From NCBI RefSeq assembly GCF_030704685.1, contig NZ_JAUZDX010000005.1, positions 62,001 to 126,000 on the forward strand: a stretch of 64,000 bases of DNA, given 5' to 3'. This stretch comes from Acidovorax sp. A1169 (GTDB taxonomy: Bacteria; Pseudomonadota; Gammaproteobacteria; Burkholderiales; Burkholderiaceae_C). This document shows positions 9,199-17,734 of this stretch, in pieces. Every line of letters begins with the position of its first letter. Within the stretch, counting starts at the first letter, position 1. The position numbers and the translations under genes are program-made. The notes under the pieces were generated by a model. The model searched no databases. It was not told the DNA's origin and saw nothing but the letters and a program-made list of their open reading frames with translations.

Positions 9199-9894
9199 AT
9201 GCCCACCTCCCTGCAAAAATGGTCTGCCGAGTTTCTCGGTACTTTCTGGCTCACCTTCGGCGGCTGCGGCAGCGCCGTGCTGGCCGCCGCGTTTCCCCAG
9301 CTGGGCATCGGCTTTCTGGGCGTTTCCCTGGCGTTCGGCCTCACGGTGCTCACGGGCGCCTATGCACTGGGGCCCATCTCCGGCGGGCATTTCAACCCGG
9401 CGGTATCGGTCGGCCTGGTCATCGGGGGCCGGTTCAAGGCGGCCGAGCTGCCAGGCTACATCGCCGCCCAGGTGCTGGGCGCCATCGTGGCGGCAGGCGC
9501 GCTCTACCTGATCGCGACCGGCAAGCCCGGGGCCGACATCGGCGGATTTGCCACCAACGGCTATGGCGACCATTCCCCGGGCGGCTACGGCCTGATGGCG
9601 GCCGTGGTGACCGAAGTGGTGCTCACGGCCGTGTTCCTCATCGTGATCCTGGGCGCCACCTCGCGCCGGGCGGCCGAAGGGGTGGGCGGGCTGGCCATCG
9701 GCCTGTGCCTGACGCTGATCCACCTGATCTCGATCCCGGTGACCAACACCTCGGTCAATCCGGCGCGCAGCACCGGCCCGGCCCTGTTCGGCCCGGGCTA
9801 CGCGCTGTCGGAGCTGTGGGTCTTCTGGGCCGCCCCCCTGGCCGGCGCACTGCTGGGCGCCGCCCTGTACCGGGTTCTGTTCGGCGAAGACTGA
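9199..9894 (+). CDS. aqpZ: Aquaporin Z
   Basis: 231-residue MIP-family channel with six predicted membrane helices and both NPA half-helix motifs ([10 protein letters not shown] and [11 protein letters not shown]). Arg of the second motif is the selectivity-filter Arg. [10 protein letters not shown] near the N-terminus and the overall length match AqpZ water channels rather than glycerol facilitators, which carry a longer insertion after the second NPA. Inner-membrane location. Confidence 0.95.
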   Translation: MPTSLQKWSAEFLGTFWLTFGGCGSAVLAAAFPQLGIGFLGVSLAFGLTVLTGAYALGPISGGHFNPAVSVGLVIGGRFKAAELPGYIAAQVLGAIVAAGALYLIATGKPGADIGGFATNGYGDHSPGGYGLMAAVVTEVVLTAVFLIVILGATSRRAAEGVGGLAIGLCLTLIHLISIPVTNTSVNPARSTGPALFGPGYALSELWVFWAAPLAGALLGAALYRVLFGED

Positions 9895-9945
9895 CCGAAG
9901 GGGCGTGGGGAGGCCGGCATCCAGCCCCCCCCTCGCCAGGCCAAC

Positions 9946-10881
9946 TTAGCGGTCGAGCGTGATGCGCTGTATCAGCGCCTGCAGGATGTGGTCGGCCTTG
10001 TCATTGGCCACCTGGCAGGTGCCTGCGGCGGCGTGGCCGCCACCGCCGAACTCCAGCATGAGGTTGCCCACATGGGTCTGGCTGCTGCGGTCCAGGATGG
10101 ATTTTCCGGTGGCCAGCACCGTGTTCTGCTTTTGCAGCCCCCACATCATGTGGATGGAGATGTTGGCCGTGGGGAACAGCGCGTAGATCATGAAGCGGTT
10201 GGTCGCCCAGATGGTCTCCTCGTCGCGCAGGTCCAGCACCACCAGGTTGCTGATCTTGATGGCGCAGCGCAGCAGTTGATCCTTGGCCTTGGGCGCGTGC
10301 TCGCGGTAGAGCGCCACGCGCTCCTGCACATCGGGCAGCGCCAGGATCTCTTCGATGGTGTGGTCGCGGCAGTATTGGATGAGGTCCATCATCAGCGCGT
10401 AGTTGCTGATGCGGAACTCACGGAAACGGCCCAGGCCGGTGCGCGAATCCATGAGGTAGTTGAGCAGCACCCAGCCCTCGGGGTTCAGGATGTCCTCACG
10501 CGAATACTGGGCAGAGTCGGCCTGGTCCACCGCCGCCATCATCTCGTCGGTGACGCGCGGGAAGGCTGCTTTGCCACCATAGTGGTTGTAGACCACGCGC
10601 GCCGCCGAGGGCGCATGCGCCTCGATGATGTGGTTGCTATCGCGCCGCCCCGAATTGCGGACGGTTTCGGATTCATGGTGGTCAAACACCAGGTGTGCAC
10701 CGGGCACATAGGGCAGGTTGGTGGTGATGTCACGCGCGGTGATGGGTACCTTGCCGTCCTGCATGTCCTTGGGGTGCACGAAAGTGATTTCGTCGATCAG
10801 GTCCAGCTCGTTGAGCAGCACGGCACACACCAGGCCGTCAAAGTCGCTGCGGGTCACGAGGCGGTATTTGGTGTCGCTCAC
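9946..10881 (-). CDS. DHH/DHHA1 phosphoesterase (exopolyphosphatase-like)
   Basis: 311 residues. The DHH domain supplies metal-binding residues in TRSDFDGLVCAVLL and the signature DHHES (LVFDHHESETV). The C-terminal DHHA1 domain has the substrate-binding GGGGHAAAGT. Family members hydrolyse short oligonucleotides, pAp, c-di-nucleotides or polyphosphate, and sequence alone does not choose between them. The coding start is a GTG at 10881 with a GGAG site 6 nt upstream. No ATG lies close to the conserved N-terminus. Confidence 0.85.
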   Translation of the reverse strand: MSDTKYRLVTRSDFDGLVCAVLLNELDLIDEITFVHPKDMQDGKVPITARDITTNLPYVPGAHLVFDHHESETVRNSGRRDSNHIIEAHAPSAARVVYNHYGGKAAFPRVTDEMMAAVDQADSAQYSREDILNPEGWVLLNYLMDSRTGLGRFREFRISNYALMMDLIQYCRDHTIEEILALPDVQERVALYREHAPKAKDQLLRCAIKISNLVVLDLRDEETIWATNRFMIYALFPTANISIHMMWGLQKQNTVLATGKSILDRSSQTHVGNLMLEFGGGGHAAAGTCQVANDKADHILQALIQRITLDR

Positions 10882-10984
10882 GGGTTTCTCCTTGTTACAT
10901 GCGGCGCGAATGGCACGATGGTAGCAATGCACGCGCCCCGGTTGGCGGGCGGGCGCAAATAAAGGCGACAGCCGGCATCCAGGC

Positions 10985-12226
10985 TCAGCCTGCCGGTGCC
11001 AGCCAGAGTGCCAGCTGCCGGGCCACGCGGGCGTCGCCCAGCAATTGCAGGTGGCCCACCCGGTGTACCACGCACTGCTGTGCTGCGGCAAACGCCAGGC
11101 GCCTCGCAGGGTCATCATGCCAGCCCAGGGCACTGTGCAACGGCACCAGGCCGTCGCCCACCAGCCGCTCGGCCACCGGGCTGCGCTGGGCTGCCAGCGT
11201 TGCGGCAACGGTACAGCACAAGACCCCCTCAGGCAATGGCAGATGGGTGCGCACATCCGGGCTCTTGCGGAAACGGTCGCGCCCCTGCCAATCGGCATCC
11301 AGCACATGGCCATGGCGCAGATCGGTGATGCCGCCGCTGCGCAACTGGGCCAGGCGGGCGAATGGGCGCGAGTACGGGGTGCTGCCCAGCAGCGCATCCA
11401 CCCAGTGGCCGGCACGCTCCAGCGGCGCGCCATGGTGTGGCGTGCCCAGGCACACCAGGTGGCGCAGCAGGCCGCGCCAGGGCAGACCCGCCTGCTCGGC
11501 CTGCTGGCAGGCGCTGCGCGCCACCAGCCCGCCCATGCTGTGGCCCACCATGCTCAGTTGCGTGACCGGCACCGGCCAGGCGGCCACCAGGGTCTGCAGC
11601 TGGCGCGCCAGCTCGGCACCATTGGTGGATGTGTGCAGCCCCGTGTTGTAGCGCAGGTACACGGGCGTGCAGCTCAGCGCCTGCGCCAGGTGGGCGCCAT
11701 GGTCATAGCCCTCGTGCTCCCACTGCAGGTCGTTCATGCACAGGCCATGCACCAGCACCAGCAGGTGGCCCGATGCCGTGCCCGTCGCCGCCAGGGCTGC
11801 CGGGTCCAGCGGCCGGCCCTGCTGGTAAAAGCCCATGCAGGTGGCCAGCGGGTTGCCGTCCTCCGCCAGGCGGTCACCCATCACGCCATTGAGCGCGGCC
11901 AGCACGGCCTGGCGCTCGCGCGGCACGTCCTGCGCATCCCCGGGCGTGGCAATGAACGGCTCCAGCCGGAACAAGGCGGCCTGCAGGCCGGCATCCACGA
12001 GGCGCGTGACGCCACGCACACCCTCATAGACCATGCCGGTGAGGCCGCGCGCACGACCCGGTTCGGGGCCGCCCGGCAGGCCCATGCTGCCCAGCACCGA
12101 TTGGTGCACCCCTTCAGCCACGCGGCTGATGCTGGCCGTGGCCTGGGTGGCCAGGCGGGCCACCCCACGCAGGTCGGAGGGACGCAGCTGGCGCAAGGCA
12201 CGCGCGGGGGAGGGTTTGGATGGCAT
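10985..12226 (-). CDS. Alpha/beta hydrolase, PGAP1/lipase-like
   Basis: 413 residues. A helical N-terminal region of about 150 residues precedes an alpha/beta-hydrolase core: LLVLVHGLCMND carries the oxyanion-hole HG motif, VGHSMGGLVARSA carries the nucleophile Ser, and a late HSALGWHDD or HRVGHLQLLGD could supply the catalytic His. CLGTPHHGAPLERAGHW is typical of PGAP1-like esterases and triacylglycerol lipases. No signal peptide is evident, so a cytosolic esterase or depolymerase is likely. The substrate is unknown. Confidence 0.8.
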   Translation of the reverse strand: MPSKPSPARALRQLRPSDLRGVARLATQATASISRVAEGVHQSVLGSMGLPGGPEPGRARGLTGMVYEGVRGVTRLVDAGLQAALFRLEPFIATPGDAQDVPRERQAVLAALNGVMGDRLAEDGNPLATCMGFYQQGRPLDPAALAATGTASGHLLVLVHGLCMNDLQWEHEGYDHGAHLAQALSCTPVYLRYNTGLHTSTNGAELARQLQTLVAAWPVPVTQLSMVGHSMGGLVARSACQQAEQAGLPWRGLLRHLVCLGTPHHGAPLERAGHWVDALLGSTPYSRPFARLAQLRSGGITDLRHGHVLDADWQGRDRFRKSPDVRTHLPLPEGVLCCTVAATLAAQRSPVAERLVGDGLVPLHSALGWHDDPARRLAFAAAQQCVVHRVGHLQLLGDARVARQLALWLAPAG

Positions 12227-12269
12227 GGCTGGCTCCGGTCAATGAAAAATGGCTGGAGCCGCGCGGGAC

Positions 12270-13373
12270 TCAGAATTGCTCGTGCGGCAACAGGTAGCGC
12301 CATTGCCCCACGGGCAGGTTGCCCAGCGTCACCCGCCCGATGCGGATGCGCTTGAGCCCCACCACCTTGAGGCCCACCTGCTCGCACATGCGGCGGATCT
12401 GGCGCTTCTTGCCCTCGGTGAGCACGAAGCGCAGCTGCTCGGGGTTCTGCCATTCCACCCGGGCCTGCTTGAGTGGCTGGCCATCAAGCTCCAGCCCATG
12501 GCACAGGCGCGCCAGTTGCGCGGGCGGAAACGCCGCCTGCACGTCGAGCGCCACGTCTCCGTACTGCACGCGCACCAGGTACTCCTTGTCCACGGTGGAA
12601 TCCTCACCGATCAGCTGGCGCGCCACGCGCCCGTCCTGCGTGAGCACCAGCAGCCCCACGGAGTCGATGTCCAGCCGGCCAGCGGGCGCCAGGCCGCGCA
12701 GCTGCGGCGGCGAAAAACGCATGCGGCCCGGGTCGTCGCGCCAGTGGGTGCGCGGGTTGATCAGCGCCACGGCAGGCGTGTGGCCGTCCTCGGCCTGCCC
12801 GCTCACGTAGCCCATGGGCTTGTGCAGCAGGATGGTGACCTGTTGCTCCTGCTGGCCCTGGGCCTTCTTGTCGACCTCGATGTGGTCGGCCGGCAGCACC
12901 TGCAGGCCCATGGGCGCCACCTCGCCGTTGACCTTGACCCAGCCCTGGGCGATCCAGTCGTCGGCCTCGCGGCGCGAGCACAGGCCCAGCTCGGCCATGC
13001 GCTTGTTCAGGCGCGAGGTGCCTGCAGCAGCTGCGGTGGCCTTGACCGGTACCGCCGGGCGCACGGGAGCAGCAGGGGCGGACGGCCGGGCACCACTGGC
13101 AGAGGCGGCTCCACGCGGGGCGGCCGGCGGCGCGGGCTCTGCTCGCCACACGTTGCCGCGTGCCGAGGGCGCTGCAGCGGCAGGGCGGGATGGCGGGCGC
13201 GCATCGGGCCGCGCATTGCCACGGGCAGCGCCAGGCGCAGGGGCGCGGGACGTGGCCGCAGCGGGTGACGAAGAAGCAGCAGGCGGCGCGGCGGGTCGGC
13301 GCAACACGGCGCGCCGGGGCAGCTGGTCACCAGGCTCGGCGGCTGGGGCGGCAGGAGGACGGGAAGAAGGCAT
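12270..13373 (-). CDS. Pseudouridine synthase, RsuA/RluB/RluF family, with long Ala/Pro-rich N-terminus
   Basis: 367 residues. A disordered Ala/Pro/Arg-rich N-terminus (about 1-120) precedes an S4 RNA-binding domain (LNKRMAELGLCSRREADDWI) and the catalytic domain. GRLDIDSVGLLVLTQDG holds the catalytic Asp. EGKKRQIRRMCEQVGLKVVGLKR is the conserved late motif, and the sequence resembles RluF (23S rRNA U2604). An in-frame GTG at 13388 is an alternative start. Low-complexity N-terminal extensions are common in betaproteobacterial members. Confidence 0.88.
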   Translation of the reverse strand: MPSSRPPAAPAAEPGDQLPRRAVLRRPAAPPAASSSPAAATSRAPAPGAARGNARPDARPPSRPAAAAPSARGNVWRAEPAPPAAPRGAASASGARPSAPAAPVRPAVPVKATAAAAGTSRLNKRMAELGLCSRREADDWIAQGWVKVNGEVAPMGLQVLPADHIEVDKKAQGQQEQQVTILLHKPMGYVSGQAEDGHTPAVALINPRTHWRDDPGRMRFSPPQLRGLAPAGRLDIDSVGLLVLTQDGRVARQLIGEDSTVDKEYLVRVQYGDVALDVQAAFPPAQLARLCHGLELDGQPLKQARVEWQNPEQLRFVLTEGKKRQIRRMCEQVGLKVVGLKRIRIGRVTLGNLPVGQWRYLLPHEQF

Positions 13374-13452
13374 TGCCCGTATTTTCACCTCTGCGCAGGC
13401 ATTTGGGCGGGCAAGCTTGCAAAGCGGGCACCAAATGAAGGCCCCGCAGCCG

Positions 13453-15807
13453 CTATGGGGTGGTGGCGTTGGCGATCTGGCGGGACTGCCAGGCCAGAAA
13501 GTCCTGGGCCTCCAGTGGGCGGCAGATGTGGTAGCCCTGAGCCTCGTCGCAGGACAGGGCGCGCAGCCGGTTCAGGATGGCCAGGGTCTCCACCCCCTCG
13601 GCCACCACGGTGAGGCCCAAGTTGTGGGCCAGGTCGATGGTGGAACGCACGATCATCGCATCGTCCTCGCCGGACTCCATGCCCATCACGAAGGACTTGT
13701 CGATCTTGAGCTCGTCCACCGGCAGGCGCTTGAGGTAGGCCAGCGACGAATACCCCGTGCCGAAATCGTCGATGGACAGCTTGAAGCCCTGCTCGGACAG
13801 CCGGTTGAGCATCGCTTCGGCGCGCTGGGGGTCGTCCATGATCGCGCTCTCGGTGATCTCCAGGCAGAAGGCGCTGGCCTGCACGCCATGGCGTGCAAGG
13901 ATGGTGGCCAGGCGCGTGCTGAGCTCCGGGTCCAGCAGGTCGCGCGTGGAGAGGTTGACCGATATGCGCAGCGGCATGTCCGCCGTGCGCGGGTCGGCCA
14001 GCAGGCGCGCCACCTCCTCGAAAATCCACAGTGTGAGCTGGCGCACGAAGCCCGTCTGCTCGGCAAACGGGATGAAGTCCATCGGCGGCACCAGGCCGCG
14101 CTGCGGGTGTTGCCAGCGCACCAGAGCCTCGGCCGCCAGGCCCGCCTGGCCGTGCAGCGGCACCTTGGGCTGCAGGTACAGGCGCAGCTCGTTGTGCTCC
14201 ACGGCGCGGCGCAGCTCGGTCAGCAGCGACAGGGTCTGTGTGCTGGCCGAGTCGAACGAGGCGTCGTAGCGCAGCGCACCGCTGAGCTTGCGCTTGGCGG
14301 CATACATCGCGATCTCGGAGCGGCTGAGCAGCGTGTCGGCATCGTCGGCATCGGCCGGCCAGCAGGCAAACCCCATGCCGGCGCTCAAATCCACGGTCTG
14401 GTCCTCGAAGGCCAGCGCCTGCTCGAACGACTGGTTGATGCGCTGGGCGAGCGCGTAGGCCTCCTGGGCATCCGTGCGCAGCAACAGCAGGGCGAACTCG
14501 TTGCCGCCAAGCCGGGCCACCATGTCGCCTTCACCAGGCAACTGCATTTGCAGGCGCTCGGCCACCGCCTGCAGCAGGCGGTCGCCGAAGGCATAGCCGA
14601 GTACGTCGTTAACGTGCTTGAAGCGGTCCAGGTCGAGCGTGAGCACCGTCAAGGGCTGCACCAAGTCTTCCTGCTGTGAGGCAATGGCGTGCACCACGGC
14701 CTCGCGAAAGCGCTCGCGGTTGGGCAAACCCGTGAGCCGGTCCCAATAGGCAAGGCGCAGGATCTCGGCCTGCTGGCTGCCGATGTCCAGGCGCATGCGG
14801 TCAAAGGAACGGGCCAGGTTGCCAATCTCGTCCTGGCGGTCGGTGTGCCCCAGCGGCACTCCGTATTCGCCGCGCGACAGGCGCTGCGTGGCGGCCAGCA
14901 GGGAGCGCAGGGGCGTGGCCAGGCGCTGCGCCACCAGACCGGTGCCCGCCGCAAACAGCAGCACGCCGGCCACGGTGATGATGGCCAGCAGCACCTGCAA
15001 TTGCTGGTAGGGGGCGACCACCTCGTCCACCGACCGCAGCAGCAGTGTTTTCACCTCATTGCCCGCGTTGCCCAGGGGAGCCTCGCGCACCAGCAGCGTG
15101 CCTTCAGCGGTCTTGAGCTCGGCCAGCGGCAGGCCCTGGTGTTGCAGCCCCGCCAGCGCGGGCGCCGACAGCGTGGTCACGGGCACCGACACACTGCCAT
15201 CCACCCCCCTGACCACCACGGCCACCTGCACCGATAGCAGCTGGCGCATTTCCTCGGCAAGTGGCTGCCCGATGGGGAAACCCATCAGCACCCAGCCGAT
15301 GACCACCGGCGCACGCATCGGCACCATCACGAACTGGTAGGGCACGCCGGCCATCACGGCCACCTGGCTGCCCTGCGGCTGGGCCGCGAGCGGGGGCACC
15401 ACCTGGCGCAGCGTGGAGGGAAAATCCAGCATGTCGTCCGACAGGCTGGCCGCACGCAGCTCCAGGTCGGTGCCCAACAGTGCCGTCACGGCCGCGCCGA
15501 TGCGGCTGCCGTGGTTCTCCAGCACCGACTGGATGGTCTCCGCATCGTCCGAATTGATGGCCGAGCGAAAGCCATAGTCGGCCGCCAGCAGGGCCGAGCC
15601 CTGGCGCAGCTTGTCCGCGTTCTGGTCCAGCAGGCGCCGCCAGACGTTCTCGTCGGTATCCAGGGCGCGGGCGATCTGGCTGCGCGCATTGCGCTCGATG
15701 CTGGCACGCACCACGGCAAAGCCCGCCGCCTGCACGATGAGCAGCAATAGCAGCGAAATGCCCACCAGCTTCAGGATGAGGCTGCGCCGCAACAGGGACA
15801 GGTTCAA
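13453..15807 (-). CDS. Membrane sensor protein with HAMP, degenerate GGDEF and EAL domains
   Basis: 784 residues. A membrane helix at about 10-32, a periplasmic sensory region to about 275, a second helix (275-295) and a HAMP domain are followed by GGDEF (about 360-515) and EAL (about 530-775). The GGDEF signature at 434-438 is GGNEF, replacing the metal-binding acidic residue, so cyclase activity is doubtful. The EAL domain looks complete: EAL at 560-562, catalytic acidic residues in CLEITES, DDFGTGYS (680-687), Lys701 and EGVET. A c-di-GMP phosphodiesterase is therefore predicted. The start is TTG, overlapping the cupredoxin stop by 4 bp. Confidence 0.9.
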   Translation of the reverse strand: MNLSLLRRSLILKLVGISLLLLLIVQAAGFAVVRASIERNARSQIARALDTDENVWRRLLDQNADKLRQGSALLAADYGFRSAINSDDAETIQSVLENHGSRIGAAVTALLGTDLELRAASLSDDMLDFPSTLRQVVPPLAAQPQGSQVAVMAGVPYQFVMVPMRAPVVIGWVLMGFPIGQPLAEEMRQLLSVQVAVVVRGVDGSVSVPVTTLSAPALAGLQHQGLPLAELKTAEGTLLVREAPLGNAGNEVKTLLLRSVDEVVAPYQQLQVLLAIITVAGVLLFAAGTGLVAQRLATPLRSLLAATQRLSRGEYGVPLGHTDRQDEIGNLARSFDRMRLDIGSQQAEILRLAYWDRLTGLPNRERFREAVVHAIASQQEDLVQPLTVLTLDLDRFKHVNDVLGYAFGDRLLQAVAERLQMQLPGEGDMVARLGGNEFALLLLRTDAQEAYALAQRINQSFEQALAFEDQTVDLSAGMGFACWPADADDADTLLSRSEIAMYAAKRKLSGALRYDASFDSASTQTLSLLTELRRAVEHNELRLYLQPKVPLHGQAGLAAEALVRWQHPQRGLVPPMDFIPFAEQTGFVRQLTLWIFEEVARLLADPRTADMPLRISVNLSTRDLLDPELSTRLATILARHGVQASAFCLEITESAIMDDPQRAEAMLNRLSEQGFKLSIDDFGTGYSSLAYLKRLPVDELKIDKSFVMGMESGEDDAMIVRSTIDLAHNLGLTVVAEGVETLAILNRLRALSCDEAQGYHICRPLEAQDFLAWQSRQIANATTP

Positions 15808-16445
15808 GGCTGCAGTCCCGCCATGCGCACCGAGGCCGTGGCCATGCCCGTGGCCGGCACGGTGATCGCCTGCTCCAGCGCGGCCGCACCCACCGGCAGG
15901 CGCGCATGCCAGGTGCGCAGCTTGTAGGCACCGGGCGCCACGTTGTCGAGCAGGGCCTTGCCCGTGCCAGAGGGGCTCTTGGCGAAGTAGGGCGTGTCCA
16001 CCACCAGGATCCAGCCGATCATCTGGTCGTGGATATTGCAGCCGAGCAGCACGACGCCCGCCTGGTCGAACAGAACAGGCTTGGAAGGGGTTCCGGTATA
16101 CAGCTTGAGTTCGAACTTCTTGGTCGGCGAAAAGGAGTAAACGTGGTGCCGAACCGTATCGCGATTGGGAAACAACACCTCACTGCCCACCGGCACCACC
16201 ATCACAGACGGTACGAACTGGCGCTTTTCCTGTGCCATCTCCACACCGGGCAAGGGCTTGGTCAGACGCCGCGCGTCGGCAGATTCCAGGAACACGATGG
16301 CATCGGCCAGAGGCTTTCCCGCCGTGTCCAGCACCTCCACCTGCACCGAGGAAGCCTGCGCCACGCCCGCCATGGCCGCCACACAGCCCGCCAGCACACA
16401 CCAGTGCGCCAGCAGCCGTTGCGCCAGGACGGGCCGCGAACTCAT
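15804..16445 (-). CDS. Periplasmic cupredoxin-like protein (annotated 'methylamine utilisation' in relatives)
   Basis: 213 residues with an N-terminal signal peptide (about 1-31, cut near AQASS). The cupredoxin fold is recognised from VPVGSEVLFPNRDTVRHHVYSF and LLGCNIHDQMIGW. Putative type-1 copper ligands are His100 or His101, Cys136, His139 and Met142, the plastocyanin/azurin order. The C-terminal part is a beta-domain. No methylamine dehydrogenase genes are nearby, so that label should not be taken literally. It sits between, and overlaps, a DUF4394 lipoprotein and an EAL sensor, which suggests a periplasmic copper- or redox-linked input. Confidence 0.78.
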   Translation of the reverse strand: MSSRPVLAQRLLAHWCVLAGCVAAMAGVAQASSVQVEVLDTAGKPLADAIVFLESADARRLTKPLPGVEMAQEKRQFVPSVMVVPVGSEVLFPNRDTVRHHVYSFSPTKKFELKLYTGTPSKPVLFDQAGVVLLGCNIHDQMIGWILVVDTPYFAKSPSGTGKALLDNVAPGAYKLRTWHARLPVGAAALEQAITVPATGMATASVRMAGLQP

Positions 16446-17341
16446 GGCTCTATCGCCATGCCCGCCAGAGGGGCCCCACTGCCGATCACGCCCAGCGATA
16501 CGGCACGGCCGGTCTCCAGATCGACCTTGTACAGGCGCGAGCGCGGATCGCCGGAAGTGCGAGTGGCCAGCAGGGCCACGTTGCCCACGTCGGAGATGTC
16601 GAAGGAGGCATCGGACAGCGGCCCCAGGCCCAGCGGGCCCACGGTGCGCAACTGGCCGCTGTTGGGCGAGACGACCGGGGTGGCGCCCTCGCGCGAGCCT
16701 TGCATCACCAGCGCGCCCCGGGCACGGTCGACGGCGTAGTTGGTGGTGATCTTGCTGTCCTGCGGGTTGTAGGTGTAGCCGGCGGCCACCACGTCGGGCA
16801 CGCGGCCAACATTCACATCACCAGGCGCGTAGTGCAGCACGGGGTCGGGCTGCACGCCCGGCTGGGCGGGGTCGCCATCGACCACGGCGCCGGTGTCCGG
16901 ATGCAGCCGCAGGTTCAGCCCGGAGGACGACACCACGCGAATTCGGTCCGCCGCCGGATTGAAATCGACACCGAAAGACCCACCCGTGAGCGCCAGTGCG
17001 GCCGGCGCGGAGCCCACCGCCGTCAGCGCCCCGGAAGAGATGTCGAGCGTGTACAGGCGCCCCGCTTGCGAAAGAGCATAGAGCACACCCTTGGCCACGC
17101 GGAAGTCCACCCCGACCAGCCGCTCGCCAGAGGCCAGGCCCGTCACGCGCCGGCGCTCCAGCACGGCGTCGGGCCGGCGTGCATCGAACACGATGAGTTC
17201 GTGGTCTGCCGTCACGGCCACAAGGCGTTCACGGCGCTCCGAGGCGTCAGGCATCGGGCCACTGGTACATGCGGCCAGACCCAGCAACACCATCGTGGCC
17301 AGGACACCGCGCAGAGGGCGGGAAGTGCGGAAGCGGCTCAT
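16442..17341 (-). CDS. DUF4394 lipoprotein
   Basis: 299 residues. The signal peptide ends in the lipobox LAAC, so Cys is expected to be lipidated and the protein anchored in the periplasm. The rest is a DUF4394 domain: LVGVDFRVAKGVLYALSQAGRLYT, then FGVDFNPAADRIRVVS and GLNLRLHPDTGAVVDGD, a beta-propeller-like pattern. Family function is unknown. The ATG at 17341 gives the best signal peptide. Its stop overlaps the cupredoxin start (ATGA), and it heads the three-gene operon. Confidence 0.85.
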   Translation of the reverse strand: MSRFRTSRPLRGVLATMVLLGLAACTSGPMPDASERRERLVAVTADHELIVFDARRPDAVLERRRVTGLASGERLVGVDFRVAKGVLYALSQAGRLYTLDISSGALTAVGSAPAALALTGGSFGVDFNPAADRIRVVSSSGLNLRLHPDTGAVVDGDPAQPGVQPDPVLHYAPGDVNVGRVPDVVAAGYTYNPQDSKITTNYAVDRARGALVMQGSREGATPVVSPNSGQLRTVGPLGLGPLSDASFDISDVGNVALLATRTSGDPRSRLYKVDLETGRAVSLGVIGSGAPLAGMAIEP

Positions 17342-17460
17342 GGAAGACCTTTGCTGAAACTGTAACGGGTTTATACCCGATAGGGCTTCGCCATGTTGCA
17401 CTAGAGTGAACATCCTGTGGTGGCACTCCCGTCAAAAACGATAGCGCCCGCTCCATGCGC

Positions 17461-17563
17461 AATATGTAACAGGGGGGCTTTTGATGGCGTGCGAATCGGC
17501 AACCACCCAAGGGTTCCCCCTGGCCTGCACCCATGCCCCGGGCAGGCACCTAATATGTAACAG
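17461..17563. repeat. Direct repeat AATATGTAACAG, two copies
   Basis: AATATGTAACAG occurs exactly at 17461-17472 and 17552-17563, 91 bp apart, and its core TGTAAC occurs again at 17361. In such GC-rich DNA a 12-mer of this composition is unlikely to recur by chance this close. It may be a regulator or alternative sigma factor site serving the DUF4394 operon or the chemoreceptor gene. Confidence 0.55.
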
Positions 17564-17565
17564 TG

Positions 17566-17590
17566 GCCATGCGCGCTGCGCATGGGGCCA
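17566..17590. repeat. Inverted repeat able to form a hairpin
   Basis: GCCATGCGC at the left pairs with GCGCATGGGGC on the right across a 3-nt loop, with a small bulge. No T-run follows, so an intrinsic terminator is unlikely. It adjoins the second copy of the direct repeat. Confidence 0.45.
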
Positions 17591-17734
17591 TCCTCAAGCC
17601 TCATAACACTTTGTGACATTTGTCCCTACACTGTGTATGCCCACCCTGCGCCACGATAGTGACAAGCCCCCTGCCTGCCTGGGCACCGTTATTGCTTCGT
17701 GTTAACCCATTGCATTCAACCGCCAAGGACCTCC

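Larger units (their letters stand above)
17342..17734. other. Intergenic region between divergent DUF4394 operon and chemoreceptor gene
   Basis: 393 bp without a supportable gene. It contains a small GGGT/ACCC stem at 17367-17378, the repeated 12-mer listed separately, a larger inverted repeat at 17566-17590 and an AT-richer stretch (about 17600-17640) that may hold promoters. No consensus promoter stands out in either direction. Confidence 0.6.

Noticed and set aside
12814..14679. A 621-codon plus-strand open frame over the pseudouridine synthase and GGDEF/EAL genes
   Set aside because: Antisense to two well-supported genes; amino acid composition is that of shadow frames.
15804..16445. Label 'methylamine utilisation protein' as evidence for methylotrophy
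   Set aside because: No methylamine dehydrogenase or maturation genes are present; only the cupredoxin fold and copper ligands are supported.
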